A stretch of DNA of 32,829 nucleotides from Spongiibacteraceae bacterium UBA5047 (GTDB lineage Bacteria; Pseudomonadota; Gammaproteobacteria; Pseudomonadales; Spongiibacteraceae), in the NCBI GenBank assembly GCA_002415025.1, contig DIBR01000013.1, positions 1-32,829 of the forward strand. Direction: 5' to 3'. The notes under the pieces are model-generated. The model was not told the DNA's origin, ran no database searches, and saw nothing but the letters and a program-made list of their open reading frames with translations. Shown piece after piece: positions 8,556 to 16,992 of this stretch. The first letter of the stretch is position 1. Each line of letters opens with the position of its first letter. Position numbers and translations under genes: made by a program.

Positions 8556-8696
8556 CTTGCCGCCCGACAGGCACACCATAATGCGGTCACCGGCCTCAAT
8601 CATGTTGTAGTCTTCTATGGCTTTACCAACATGACGCCGCAGGCGCTTTTGCAGTTTGTTGCCTTCAGTTTTCTGCTTTTTCGATAGTTCAGTCAC
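8556..8696 (-). pseudogene. ttcA: Host ttcA, N-terminal fragment cut by the island
   Basis: Read leftwards, the frame gives 47 codons from a GTG at 8694-8696. They match the TtcA N-terminus: the K-L-Q-K-R-L-R-R-x-V-G-x-A-I segment, Y-N-M-I-E, G-D-R-I-M-V-C-L-S-G-G-K. After the Lys of the PP-loop the family motif should continue D-S-Y; instead the frame runs into island DNA and stops at 8532-8534. The remaining 260 or so codons should be on the other side of the island. No ATG fits the family start, so GTG is chosen; its ribosome site is weak. The fragment lacks ATP-binding completion and the cluster cysteines, so it cannot work. Confidence 0.88.
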
Positions 8697-8945
8697 TTCA
8701 ACACCATTAATCGTGCGGAAATTACGGATTTTTCGACCCGTCAGGAGCGCGTATTGTAGCGACTCAAGCGCGCATATGCCCAGTATTTTCGCGCCTTCCG
8801 GGGCTCCCCTACAACAATTGAGGACGTGGCCAGTGACAACACAAGACTTAACAGCCAGCCCTGTCTCGGATACAATCGCACTGTATAATAATTGTTCGAT
8901 CAACCCCGACAACCCACATTTCTGACCAGTGTTTTTAATAAAGCT
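8697..8945. promoter_or_regulatory. Intergenic region between host ttcA and the sialidase-like gene
   Basis: 249 bases without a convincing gene, between divergent reading frames. On the plus strand a perfect TATAAT (8884-8889) sits about 57 bases before the sialidase-like start, but no good -35 box is at the right distance. The ttcA promoter should also lie here, reading left. Nothing else is recognised. Confidence 0.35.
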
Positions 8946-10268
8946 ATGTTGAGCCGTACCAGCTTCACGTGGCTGCTGCTTCTTTTGGCAGCGGCCCTCG
9001 CCGCGTTTCGCACCGAAACACTCGCCAGCAATCCGTCTTTTGCCGATTCGGCGCTGCCGACAAATCGCTCGGCAACCCTGACCCCGCTGCCGTCAACGCC
9101 AGAACTGTCCAGCGTGACTGCCAACGGCCAACCCCATATCGTGTCGCGCCGTAACGGCACCGATATGGTCCACTCTGCCTCCGTTGCAGAGCTTGATGAC
9201 GGCCGGCTTTTTGCCACCTGGTTCGGTGGTAGCCGCGAAGGCGCCAAAGATGTCGCGATCTATGGCGCGTACTTCGACCTTGCCAAGCAAGAGTGGTCGG
9301 CAGCGACCCCGCTGATAACCCGTGAATCCACCCAGCAGGCACTGGGGCGCTATATCAAGAAGCTGGGCAATCCCGTCGTCACCCGGCTGGACCAGGGACA
9401 ACTTGCCATCTTTTATGTATCGGTATCGGTCGGCGGCTGGGCAACCAGTCAGGTCAATATGGTCCTGTCGGACGACAATGGCGCAAGCTGGCACTCTACC
9501 CAGCGTCTCGTAACCTCACCCTTTTTCAATCTCAGCACTCTGGTCAAGGGCACACCGTATCTCTACCAGGACGGCACTATCGCCCTGCCCGTGTACCACG
9601 AAATGGCAGGCAAATTTGGAGAGATCCTGAGGCTCACTGCCGATGGCCAGGTCTTATCCAAAACCCGCCTGACCGAAGGCCGCGAAGCAATTCAACCTGT
9701 GCTGCTGCCCTACAATGAACACGATGCCATTGCCCTGATGCGCGATACCGGTGACGAAGCTCCCTTCACCGCCGTGATGGCAAAAAGTGACAGCAGCGGA
9801 CACGACTGGAGCGCGGCAGAAAACACCTCTGTCGCCAATCCCAATTCAGCACTGGCAGGTGTGGTACTCGATTGCGGGCGGATACTGAGCGTCGCCAATG
9901 ACACCAGTGACGAACGCAACCGCCTGACACTGCTGATATCAAACGACAAGGGCGCCAGCTGGCACCCTATATTGCGGGTGGAAGACGACAGTAAAAACGG
10001 CACAGCGCCAAGACGGGTACCGCAGGCGGAATTTATCAGCGCCCTGCAACAATCCATGACAGCCGAAGGGTTGGATGTAGATCAGCAAGCCCGTTTTCTC
10101 GACTCCGCCACCGACGCACTGTGCACCTCGGGAGGCTGCCGCTATCGCTACGACTACCCTTACCTGATCAAGGGTTCAGACGGCACGATTCATCTGGTGT
10201 ATACCTGGAACAAGGCATATATCAAACACCGCGCATTTTCTCAGGAGTGGCTTAGTCAATGGATTTAA
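8946..10268 (+). CDS. Secreted sialidase-like BNR-repeat protein
   Basis: 440 residues from the ATG at 8946, which starts a clear signal peptide (L-L-L-L-L-A-A-A-L-A-A-F). An in-frame ATG 54 bases upstream would spoil it. The fold is a predicted six-bladed beta-propeller of the BNR/sialidase type (COG4692-like). Seen: H-S-A-S-V-A-E-L-D-D-G-R-L-F-A-T-W-F-G-G-S-R-E-G near the N-terminus, and three Asp-box-like motifs, S-D-D-N-G-A-S-W, S-D-S-S-G-H-D-W and S-N-D-K-G-A-S-W. Proteins of this group are called predicted neuraminidases, but the FRIP motif of proven sialidases is not obvious, so the substrate is open. The next gene starts inside its last codons (10-base overlap). The nearby sialic-acid-type symporter supports a glycan-related role. 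Confidence 0.75.
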   Translation: MLSRTSFTWLLLLLAAALAAFRTETLASNPSFADSALPTNRSATLTPLPSTPELSSVTANGQPHIVSRRNGTDMVHSASVAELDDGRLFATWFGGSREGAKDVAIYGAYFDLAKQEWSAATPLITRESTQQALGRYIKKLGNPVVTRLDQGQLAIFYVSVSVGGWATSQVNMVLSDDNGASWHSTQRLVTSPFFNLSTLVKGTPYLYQDGTIALPVYHEMAGKFGEILRLTADGQVLSKTRLTEGREAIQPVLLPYNEHDAIALMRDTGDEAPFTAVMAKSDSSGHDWSAAENTSVANPNSALAGVVLDCGRILSVANDTSDERNRLTLLISNDKGASWHPILRVEDDSKNGTAPRRVPQAEFISALQQSMTAEGLDVDQQARFLDSATDALCTSGGCRYRYDYPYLIKGSDGTIHLVYTWNKAYIKHRAFSQEWLSQWI

Positions 10269-11035
10269 CTTGGGGCTTCGCCATATCAGCCTTTAACTGG
10301 GCGCTGATTGCCAGCTTGCTGCTGACCCGGCGCCCGGCACTCGCATCGCGACTGCCCGCTGTGTTCGCTCTGACCCTGATCGTGCTCGTTATACCGGTGA
10401 AAGGAGTCTCCGCGCTATATTTTCTGAGGGCCATATTCGGGGAACTCAGCATAACGGCAACCTTGCTGTTATCGGTTATTGCCTTCGGTAAAGTTAAAGC
10501 CGGCCGGCTGCCGCGCAGGGATATCTTTTGCCTTGCAGCAATACTGGCCCCACTGTCGCTGTGGTTTTATCCGCTCAGCCTGGGCCTGACACTTCACGAT
10601 CCCTACCAGCTGGGCTTCAATGCTACGGCCTTGAGTGCCGTTATGCTCTCTGCCGGCTTCATCGCGTGGCTGCGCGGCTATTTCATGGTCGTTGCGGTGC
10701 TAAGTCTGAGCCTGCTCGCCTACCGCTTTGAGCTGCTTGAATCGAGCAATTTGTGGGACTATTTGATAGACCCCTGCGTAGCCATTTTCTCGCTGTATCA
10801 TGTTGGTAAAACGCTACTGCGCGCGCGCCGCGCCAAAACGGCTGCCGAGCAGGAGAATCGCGAACATGATCAAATTACCGATGATGGCCGTGTAGTACAG
10901 ATCAAAGGGCAGACTATCCGCCGTAAAAAACCAGTTGTTGCGCGCGAGTATGACCCAGGCAGTGAACAGCATGGTTACCGCTATCCCGAGCCAGGCGTGC
11001 TTGGCGCTGCCGCGGCGGCAAAAAAAGCCGAATAA
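10259..11035 (+). CDS. Polytopic membrane protein, unknown function
   Basis: 258 residues. The first 190 form about six hydrophobic segments; the last 65 are polar and charged (R-R-K-K-P-V, poly-Ala near the end). No family recognised. The ATG overlaps the last codons of the sialidase-like gene (ATGGATTTAA), so the two are co-transcribed and probably coupled. The polar tail (10814-11035) is read from DNA that also encodes the end of the convergent symporter, a 222-base antisense overlap. The tail could be real or the product of a stop codon lost near 10810. The membrane part is convincing. Confidence 0.65.
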   Translation: MDLTWGFAISAFNWALIASLLLTRRPALASRLPAVFALTLIVLVIPVKGVSALYFLRAIFGELSITATLLLSVIAFGKVKAGRLPRRDIFCLAAILAPLSLWFYPLSLGLTLHDPYQLGFNATALSAVMLSAGFIAWLRGYFMVVAVLSLSLLAYRFELLESSNLWDYLIDPCVAIFSLYHVGKTLLRARRAKTAAEQENREHDQITDDGRVVQIKGQTIRRKKPVVAREYDPGSEQHGYRYPEPGVLGAAAAAKKAE

Positions 11036-12328
11036 ATAAAGGCTCAGCAAACCGCCGCCGAGCAAGGCCACCAGAATTGTTACGGCGTCTTGCAGAGTTT
11101 TGGTGTCGGCGTGATAAAAGGCAATCGCACCGACAATCATCAGCGCACTGACCACCACCGCCACACCGCGAGCCACCCACAAATAATGTTTGTCGCTGGC
11201 GTGGGGGCTAAGGTGGCGCCGATAGATATCCACCACTGACACCGCGGATATGGCGTTGATGCTCGAATCAAGTGACGACATGGCAGCGGCCAATGCAGCG
11301 GCCAATACCAGCCCAACCAGCCCGTCCGGCAACTGACTCAGAACAAAAAACGGCAGTATCTGTTCAGCCTTGCGAGTGCCATCAAGCATTTCCTGGGCTT
11401 CAGGTGTCGGGAACTGCAAATAAAACACATAAAGCGCCGTACCCAGAAACATATAAAAAGCCCAAATGGGCAAGCTGCTGAGCGCACAGACCCACATACC
11501 GCGACGGGCTTCGCTCGCCGAGCTGGCAGCGCAATAACGCTGCACCGTATTCTGGTTGCTGCTGTACTCGGTAAGCCAATTGACCAAACCCAACACCAGC
11601 ATCATGGTGCCGGTTTTGCTGAGCAGGCTAATGTCCCAGCTAATGGGTTCCAACCTGCCTGCCTGCCACTCTGAAAACCCCAGTTTCCCTTCGGCATTTG
11701 CAATGTCAATGATCTGCCCCAATCCACCCGGAAGCATAGACACAATAACCCACAGGCAGGCAACGCCACCAAACAACAGCACCAGCGTTTGCACAACATC
11801 GGTCCATATCACAGCCTCTATCCCGCCCACCACGGTGTAGAACGAAACAAAAATACCTGCGAGTACGATGCACCAGATAGGGTCCAACCCGCTGATTTCG
11901 AACAGCAACAGCGAAATCAGGTACAAAATGGTGCTAACCCGCACCAACTGCGCAATGATAAAGGACAGCGCGCCATAAACTCGCACCGAGGGTCCGTAGC
12001 GGCGCTCCAGAAATTCGTAGGCGGTTACCGTGTTTTCCCGGCGAAAGAACGGCAGGAAATAGCGCGCAGCTACATAAATGGCGATGGGCAGCATCAGGTT
12101 CGGCAGGTATCGCAGCCACGCTGTTTTATAGGCATCAGCCGGATAGGCCAGAAAGGTAATTGAGCTGATAGAGGTTCCCACCAGGCTCAGGCCGATTACC
12201 CACCCCCGATAGTTGCGACCACCGACAAAATAATCGTCAGTTGTTGCCGTTCGGCGCGAGAAATATATCCCCAGCGCCAGCACACCCATAAGGTAGGCTG
12301 TGAGTACACCGAGGTCTATGGTGCTCAT
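10814..12328 (-). CDS. Sodium:solute symporter (SSS family), sialic-acid-transporter-like
   Basis: 504 residues, about 13 membrane segments, inner membrane. It follows the SLC5/SSS pattern: F-S-R-R-x-A-T-T-D-D-Y-F-V-G-G-R, S-I-S-S-I-T-F near residue 57, Y-E-F-L-E-R-R-Y, G-G-I-E-A-V-I-W-T-D, and A-A-A-M-S-S-L-D-S-S-I-N, which matches the Na+-site helix of the family. Read against the SiaT sialic-acid symporter from memory, the S-S-I-T motif and an Arg in L-V-R-V-S-T-I-L-Y, equivalent to the carboxylate-binding Arg of SiaT, are kept. With a sialidase-like gene next door, import of sialic acid or a similar acidic sugar is plausible but unproven. The ATG overlaps the stop of the upstream sulfatase-like gene (ATGA), so they form an operon. 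Confidence 0.8.
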   Translation of the reverse strand: MSTIDLGVLTAYLMGVLALGIYFSRRTATTDDYFVGGRNYRGWVIGLSLVGTSISSITFLAYPADAYKTAWLRYLPNLMLPIAIYVAARYFLPFFRRENTVTAYEFLERRYGPSVRVYGALSFIIAQLVRVSTILYLISLLLFEISGLDPIWCIVLAGIFVSFYTVVGGIEAVIWTDVVQTLVLLFGGVACLWVIVSMLPGGLGQIIDIANAEGKLGFSEWQAGRLEPISWDISLLSKTGTMMLVLGLVNWLTEYSSNQNTVQRYCAASSASEARRGMWVCALSSLPIWAFYMFLGTALYVFYLQFPTPEAQEMLDGTRKAEQILPFFVLSQLPDGLVGLVLAAALAAAMSSLDSSINAISAVSVVDIYRRHLSPHASDKHYLWVARGVAVVVSALMIVGAIAFYHADTKTLQDAVTILVALLGGGLLSLYLFGFFCRRGSAKHAWLGIAVTMLFTAWVILARNNWFFTADSLPFDLYYTAIIGNLIMFAILLLGSRFGAARAQ

Positions 12329-14379
12329 TGCCCATCGTCCCCGGCAGACCCCTTGTCCGTCTTGAGCACATTTTCGTAGTGCAGATAATGGGAGGTTTCG
12401 TACAAGCCTCTGGTCAGGCGTTTTAGCCTGACCGCTTTATCGGGAAACTCGGCGCTGTGATCCCTTGTCGGGTCTTCACCATAGAGTTTATGCAGCTTGG
12501 CATCGCTGCCATCAGACTGCATTCGCAGCATCCAGTCCTTGCTAATAACACCAATAACCGGATCGCGCTTTTCTGCTGTCTGGGTAAAAACATAGCGCTC
12601 TTCGCCTGCAGGGTGCTTGCGAAAATCCCGCCCCAGGGCAGCATAGTCATACGGCACGCCAAACAGGCCCGCCAGCGTGGGAAGTACGTCAACCAGACTC
12701 ACCGCCTCGTCTATGACTCTGGGCTGCAACAGAGAGGGGGCATAAATCATATGTGGCACATGCAAACCATCCAGATCCAGCAGCTCGTAAAAAGGGGCCA
12801 TATGTGGCGTGATCGTAATGCGGTTGTTGTGGTCGCCATAGAAAACAAAAACCGTGTTATCAAAGTAGCCGCCCGCCTTGGCCATCTCAAAAAACTGGTT
12901 TACGTTGTAATCAAGAAAGCGCACCGCGTTGTACTGTTCAGGGTTTTTAAAGCCGGCCTGATACAAGGCCTCGTCACCGGGTCGATCTTCAATAAAGTCA
13001 CCGCGCTCTTCGGGAATGGTAAACGGCCGGTGGTTAGCGGCTGTTTGCACGTAGGCGAGAAAGGGCTTTTCTTTGGGGATATCGCGCAACACCTTGTCGG
13101 CGGCCTTGAACAGCTCGAGATCGGAAATACCCCAAACGTCAACGCGCGGCGCATCGTAAGACCCTTCCTCATACAAATGCAGCTTGTCGATACTCGCCTT
13201 TATCAAGGCGCGCATATTCGCCCAGCCCGCGCTGCCACCGAGAAAATAGTATTTCTCGTGATCGGTAAACGCATTCACGACCGTGCGCTGTTCCGCGATG
13301 AGCGGGTTGCGCGTGGCCGTCTTGACTCTGGAAACGTCCGGGACACCGGTAATGCTGGCCCATACAGTTTTTGCGGTACCCGACACGGGCACATAAAAGT
13401 GCTTGAAGAACCAGCCATTGGCAGCAATATGCTCAAGCGTTGGTGTCGTTTTCAAGGGGTTGCCATAGGCGCTAACGCGACTGGCGCCGAGTGACTCGAG
13501 CATCACAATCACGATATTCGGCGGGCGTTCCAGGCTCGCCAGCGGCGCGGCAGGGTCTTGCGGGAAATGGCGCAGGAAATTCAGATTGCCTCGCTCGCCG
13601 GCATCCAGATGGAGGTAATCGGCCACATCGCTGTAATGCTCCCTGACCTGTTCCGTGTCGTAATCTGCCTCACTGAAATCCATCGTCTCCCAAAAATACA
13701 GCACGGGATTGAGCCCTAGCGCGCCAATTTCCGGGTCACCCGCAAAAAACGCGTTGTTCCAGCGCAAGGGCACATCCGACAAACGCCCTATCGCCAACCA
13801 GAACGCCACCATAAACACGGCAAAACAACGCCAGGTCACGCCCCACTTGCTTAATTTCATGCCGGAAGCCGAGAAACTGCGCGCTACCAGCCGGGAAATA
13901 CCGGCATGGACAACCACAACAACCGCCGCGACTCCCAGCGTTATCCAGACCACAGGGTAACTTTCCCACACCATATTGGCGGAGATCGCGACATCGTCAA
14001 AAAAGCGGACAACCGTCGAATCAATGCGTACTCCCAGGTACGCGTAGTGACCAAGATCAAATACCGAAAACAGACTGATCGCGAGCGCTGCAACCACCAC
14101 GTAGCCTGCGGCGACACGCCGCGCCCAGCGGTGCTCAAGCAAGTGCAAGCGCGGCAGCATCAGCAACAGCAACGGCGACGTCAGCAATATTGCCAGGCGG
14201 GCGTCAAAACGCAGCCCAATAGACCAGGCCTTCAATAAAACCGGCAGTGTGGCCGCATCATTCTGGCCCAAGTCGGAAAAACCAAAGTAGAAAATGACAC
14301 GAAATACTGCCTGCAGCACAAACAGCAGCAGCGCTACACACACAAGCAGGTGCAGGCGGCGAGAGTGTAAAAAACGCAT
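12325..14379 (-). CDS. LtaS/phosphoglycerol-transferase-type sulfatase-family membrane protein
   Basis: 684 residues from the ATG at 14379; a TTG 33 bases upstream is less likely. Five N-terminal membrane segments (to about residue 210) are followed by an extracytoplasmic alkaline-phosphatase-fold domain. Metal and catalytic landmarks: Glu295 in V-I-V-M-L-E-S-L, a probable nucleophile Thr338 in S-G-T-A-K-T, N-H-R-P-F in the middle, and F-Y-G-D-H-N-N-R later. This matches LtaS, OpgB/MdoB and related enzymes that move phosphoglycerol or phosphoethanolamine onto envelope glycans. True sulfatases carry C/S-x-P-x-R, which is absent. Gram-negative members often modify periplasmic glucans or surface sugars. 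First gene of an operon with the symporter. Confidence 0.78.
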   Translation of the reverse strand: MRFLHSRRLHLLVCVALLLFVLQAVFRVIFYFGFSDLGQNDAATLPVLLKAWSIGLRFDARLAILLTSPLLLLMLPRLHLLEHRWARRVAAGYVVVAALAISLFSVFDLGHYAYLGVRIDSTVVRFFDDVAISANMVWESYPVVWITLGVAAVVVVVHAGISRLVARSFSASGMKLSKWGVTWRCFAVFMVAFWLAIGRLSDVPLRWNNAFFAGDPEIGALGLNPVLYFWETMDFSEADYDTEQVREHYSDVADYLHLDAGERGNLNFLRHFPQDPAAPLASLERPPNIVIVMLESLGASRVSAYGNPLKTTPTLEHIAANGWFFKHFYVPVSGTAKTVWASITGVPDVSRVKTATRNPLIAEQRTVVNAFTDHEKYYFLGGSAGWANMRALIKASIDKLHLYEEGSYDAPRVDVWGISDLELFKAADKVLRDIPKEKPFLAYVQTAANHRPFTIPEERGDFIEDRPGDEALYQAGFKNPEQYNAVRFLDYNVNQFFEMAKAGGYFDNTVFVFYGDHNNRITITPHMAPFYELLDLDGLHVPHMIYAPSLLQPRVIDEAVSLVDVLPTLAGLFGVPYDYAALGRDFRKHPAGEERYVFTQTAEKRDPVIGVISKDWMLRMQSDGSDAKLHKLYGEDPTRDHSAEFPDKAVRLKRLTRGLYETSHYLHYENVLKTDKGSAGDDGQ

Positions 14380-14514
14380 AAAGTCCGGGTTCCGCAATGG
14401 CAAAGCGCGCAATTGTAGCAGCCACCAAGCCCGCGTGAAACGAGCGCTAGCTGTGCTTGTCGGGCCTGATATGGCAATTTCGGGCGCAGCTGTCTATCAT
14501 ATGCCCCGCTCCAG

Positions 14515-14537
14515 GCGCCGCCGCACTGCGGTGGCGC
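14515..14537 (+). other. Strong GC hairpin upstream of mdh
   Basis: Two 11-base arms (GCGCCGCCGCA and TGCGGTGGCGC) pair with one G-U and almost no loop, about 100 bases upstream of the mdh start. It could be a leader structure of the mdh transcript or a terminator without a T-run. Confidence 0.4.
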
Positions 14538-14635
14538 GGCCAAATCCCGGCCAGGGTGGCTCAGGCTAGCGTGATCCGCTGCCTGCAGGTGGCCCGCTCA
14601 AAACCCGAACTCTAGACCTACAGGAAACACTACTC

Positions 14636-15616
14636 ATGAAACAACCCGTTCGTGTCACGGTAACCGGTGCCGCCGGTCAAATTGGTTATGCCTTGTTGTT
14701 CCGCATTGCATCAGGCTCCATGCTGGGCGACGACCAGCCGATCATTCTGCAACTCCTCGATATCACTCCGGCAATGGACGCATTGCAGGGCGTGAAAATG
14801 GAACTGGACGATTGCGCCTTTCCTCTGCTGAGTGGCGTTGTCTGCACTGATGACCCGAACGTTGCCTTTAAAGACAGCGACTACGCCCTGCTGGTTGGTG
14901 CCCGTCCACGCGGCCCCGGTATGGAGCGCAAAGATTTGCTCGAAGCGAACGCGGCCATTTTTTCGGTACAAGGCAAAGCCATCAACGATAACGCCAGCAA
15001 AAATATCAAAGTGCTGGTGGTAGGCAACCCGGCCAACACCAACGCACTGATTACCCAGCGCAACGCTCCGGACATCGACCCGCGTAACTTCACCGCCATG
15101 ACGCGCCTGGATCACAACCGCGCCATGAGCCAGCTGGCAGAAAAAACCGGCACAACCGTGAACGATGTGACCAACATGACCATCTGGGGCAACCACTCGG
15201 CCACCCAATACCCGGATCTGTTTAACGCCAAAGTAAACGGCAAGCCTGCCATCGACCTGATTGATCAGGCCTGGTATGAGAATGACTTTATCCCTACCGT
15301 TCAGCAACGCGGCGCAGCCATCATTAAAGCACGCGGCGCTTCCTCTGCGGCTTCTGCGGCCAACGCCGCCAGCGACCACATGCGCAGCTGGGCACTGGGT
15401 ACCGAAGGCGACGATTGGGTAAGCATGGGTGTATACAGCGATGGCAGCTACGGCATTGCCGAAGGCCTGATCTACTCTTTCCCCTGCCGCTGCAAAGACG
15501 GCGACTGGACTATCGTTCAGGGTGTTGACGTCGGCGATTTCAGCCGCGAGAAAATGTCCGCTACTGAAAAAGAGCTGGCAGAAGAACGCGACGCCGTTAA
15601 GCATTTGCTGCCGTAA
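14636..15616 (+). CDS. mdh: Malate dehydrogenase (NAD-dependent)
   Basis: 326 residues, the usual length for the LDH-like malate dehydrogenases of Pseudomonas relatives and Burkholderia. It oxidises malate to oxaloacetate in the TCA cycle, in the cytoplasm. Seen: the nucleotide-binding G-A-A-G-Q-I-G (11-17), the substrate loop P-R-G-P-G-M-E-R, V-G-N-P-A-N-T-N, T-R-L-D-H-N-R-A with the catalytic Asp, and W-G-N-H-S with the catalytic His. The start ATG has an AGGAAA site about 8 bases upstream. It stands alone with its own terminator. All key residues are present. Confidence 0.97.
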   Translation: MKQPVRVTVTGAAGQIGYALLFRIASGSMLGDDQPIILQLLDITPAMDALQGVKMELDDCAFPLLSGVVCTDDPNVAFKDSDYALLVGARPRGPGMERKDLLEANAAIFSVQGKAINDNASKNIKVLVVGNPANTNALITQRNAPDIDPRNFTAMTRLDHNRAMSQLAEKTGTTVNDVTNMTIWGNHSATQYPDLFNAKVNGKPAIDLIDQAWYENDFIPTVQQRGAAIIKARGASSAASAANAASDHMRSWALGTEGDDWVSMGVYSDGSYGIAEGLIYSFPCRCKDGDWTIVQGVDVGDFSREKMSATEKELAEERDAVKHLLP

Positions 15617-15656
15617 CTTGCAGGACGTCTGACGCCGGGCGTTGGACACCGTCAAC

Positions 15657-15685
15657 AAAAAAGCCACCCTCAGGGTGGCTTTTTT
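15657..15685. terminator. Bidirectional Rho-independent terminator
   Basis: AAAAAAGCCACCCT / AGGGTGGCTTTTTT: a stem of GC-rich pairs flanked by an A-run and a T-run, so it can serve mdh (ends 15616) and, read the other way, hipA (ends 15697). Confidence 0.92.
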
Positions 15686-15696
15686 GTGTCAGGGCA

Positions 15697-16992
15697 TTAC
15701 CAATCCATTCTCAAGGTGGCCAGAACATATTGCTGCAACCGCCCGGGAATACCCAGCGTCTCGGCTTCTGCCCGCCACCCTTTAAAGGCCTCTAACGTTT
15801 TATCCAGAATGATTCGCTCGCGCCCCCTGGGCAAACCTGCATAATCCGCCAGATGCTTGAGATCCTCCATAACAAAGTCGTGCGTCTTGCCGTTTAAACT
15901 CAGCTGGTGATGGCGCGTGAAATCACTACCCTCGGCATGGCATAAATCATAGGCCGGGCTCAACCGCCACCGCCCGTGACGATCCATAATAAAACTGGTG
16001 TTTTTGACGTGGTCGTCCTGATTGCAAGCTACCAGATTAAAAACAATGCGCCGAACCTGCTCTTCCAGCATATTCTGCTCCATACCCAGCTCCCGCATGG
16101 CCATCAGGATCTGCTCGTAGGAATATGCGCCCGACTCGTAGTAATCGGCGTGGGCTATCGCCCCGTAGGTCTGCACAAAGTGCTTCTCTCCTTTCTCGCT
16201 CCGGTCAAACCGCCGGGTCATAAAGTGACTGCGGCCGTTTTCTTCAAAGATTCGAGACTCCATCATGTCAATGCCGCAGCGCCGTGCCATAAGGTAGTAA
16301 CTGTATTCCAGCAAACCGTAGCCGGCAGGATCAGCCACCCCCCAGTCGCCACTGAATGACACACCATCAAATTTTATTAACCAATGTTCAAAACCGGGCT
16401 TCAGGATGGTTTGCCCTGAACGCACCTCCCGGGTTTGAGGGTTATAGGCAATCACGGCTTTCGCACGAGCCCCTCCTGCCGAGGTGCCAACACTGACGAT
16501 TTCCAGCAACTCCTGATTGTTCATGCCACCGGCTAAACGCGCATTGAGTGAATCGCGGCTGGCAAAGGCAAGCGCAGCGAGTTCTACCAACTGATCCATT
16601 TTAAGACGCTGATCCTGGCCACCCTTCAAGGGCATTGAGGGCAAATACTCCAGCGCCCCCACGGCGCGGCTACCGACATAGCAAAGACGGTCAACCGCAT
16701 TGAACTCGCTCTCGCTGCGACCGGTTTGCGCCAGCCAGACGTTGATCAATTGATTGCCGTATTTGTCGGGCAGACTGTCGGCCAACAAGCCGGGTAACCC
16801 GTGGAACGTTCTGGGGTGCAATTGCGGAAACTGATAAATACGACGAGCCTTTACCGGCATTTGCAGAGGCGCCAACTCAATGCCCATGCGCGCAAATTCA
16901 GGATCATATTCAAAGCGCGCGAAATCTTCACCGGGCTCCATGGCAACATAACCGATGGCTGTACCCCAGAGTTTAACAGTCGCTTTGCTCAC
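15697..16992 (-). CDS. hipA: HipA-family toxin kinase
   Basis: 431 residues. HipA toxins are Ser/Thr kinases; the E. coli one phosphorylates glutamyl-tRNA synthetase and induces growth arrest. Seen: an N-terminal HipA-N1-like region (to about 120), the Gly/Ser loop S-V-G-T-S-A-G-G-A-R-A-K at 167-178 holding the probable autophosphorylated Ser171, L-I-K-F-D with Lys207, N-Q-D-D-H-V-K-N at 324-331 with the catalytic Asp and metal-binding Asn, and P-A-Y-D-L with Asp349. All kinase residues are present. The start is GTG (16990-16992), overlapping the hipB stop (GTGA), so the pair is coupled. The actual target is unknown. A full-length, apparently working toxin. Confidence 0.9.
   Translation of the reverse strand: MSKATVKLWGTAIGYVAMEPGEDFARFEYDPEFARMGIELAPLQMPVKARRIYQFPQLHPRTFHGLPGLLADSLPDKYGNQLINVWLAQTGRSESEFNAVDRLCYVGSRAVGALEYLPSMPLKGGQDQRLKMDQLVELAALAFASRDSLNARLAGGMNNQELLEIVSVGTSAGGARAKAVIAYNPQTREVRSGQTILKPGFEHWLIKFDGVSFSGDWGVADPAGYGLLEYSYYLMARRCGIDMMESRIFEENGRSHFMTRRFDRSEKGEKHFVQTYGAIAHADYYESGAYSYEQILMAMRELGMEQNMLEEQVRRIVFNLVACNQDDHVKNTSFIMDRHGRWRLSPAYDLCHAEGSDFTRHHQLSLNGKTHDFVMEDLKHLADYAGLPRGRERIILDKTLEAFKGWRAEAETLGIPGRLQQYVLATLRMDW

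Noticed and set aside
8697..8912. Upstream extension of the ttcA fragment frame to a start at 8912
   Set aside because: Only the part from about 8696 resembles TtcA; the upstream part has no family similarity and is likely the intergenic region.
10259..10268. Possible frameshift joining the sialidase-like and membrane genes
   Set aside because: The membrane gene has its own ATG and the overlap is a usual translational coupling arrangement.
12457..13494. 345-codon open frame on the plus strand
   Set aside because: It lies antisense inside the LtaS/sulfatase-like gene, which has all its catalytic motifs. GC-rich coding DNA gives such shadows.
14711..15667. 318-codon open frame on the minus strand
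   Set aside because: Antisense to mdh over almost its whole length and running through the terminator; no recognisable motif.
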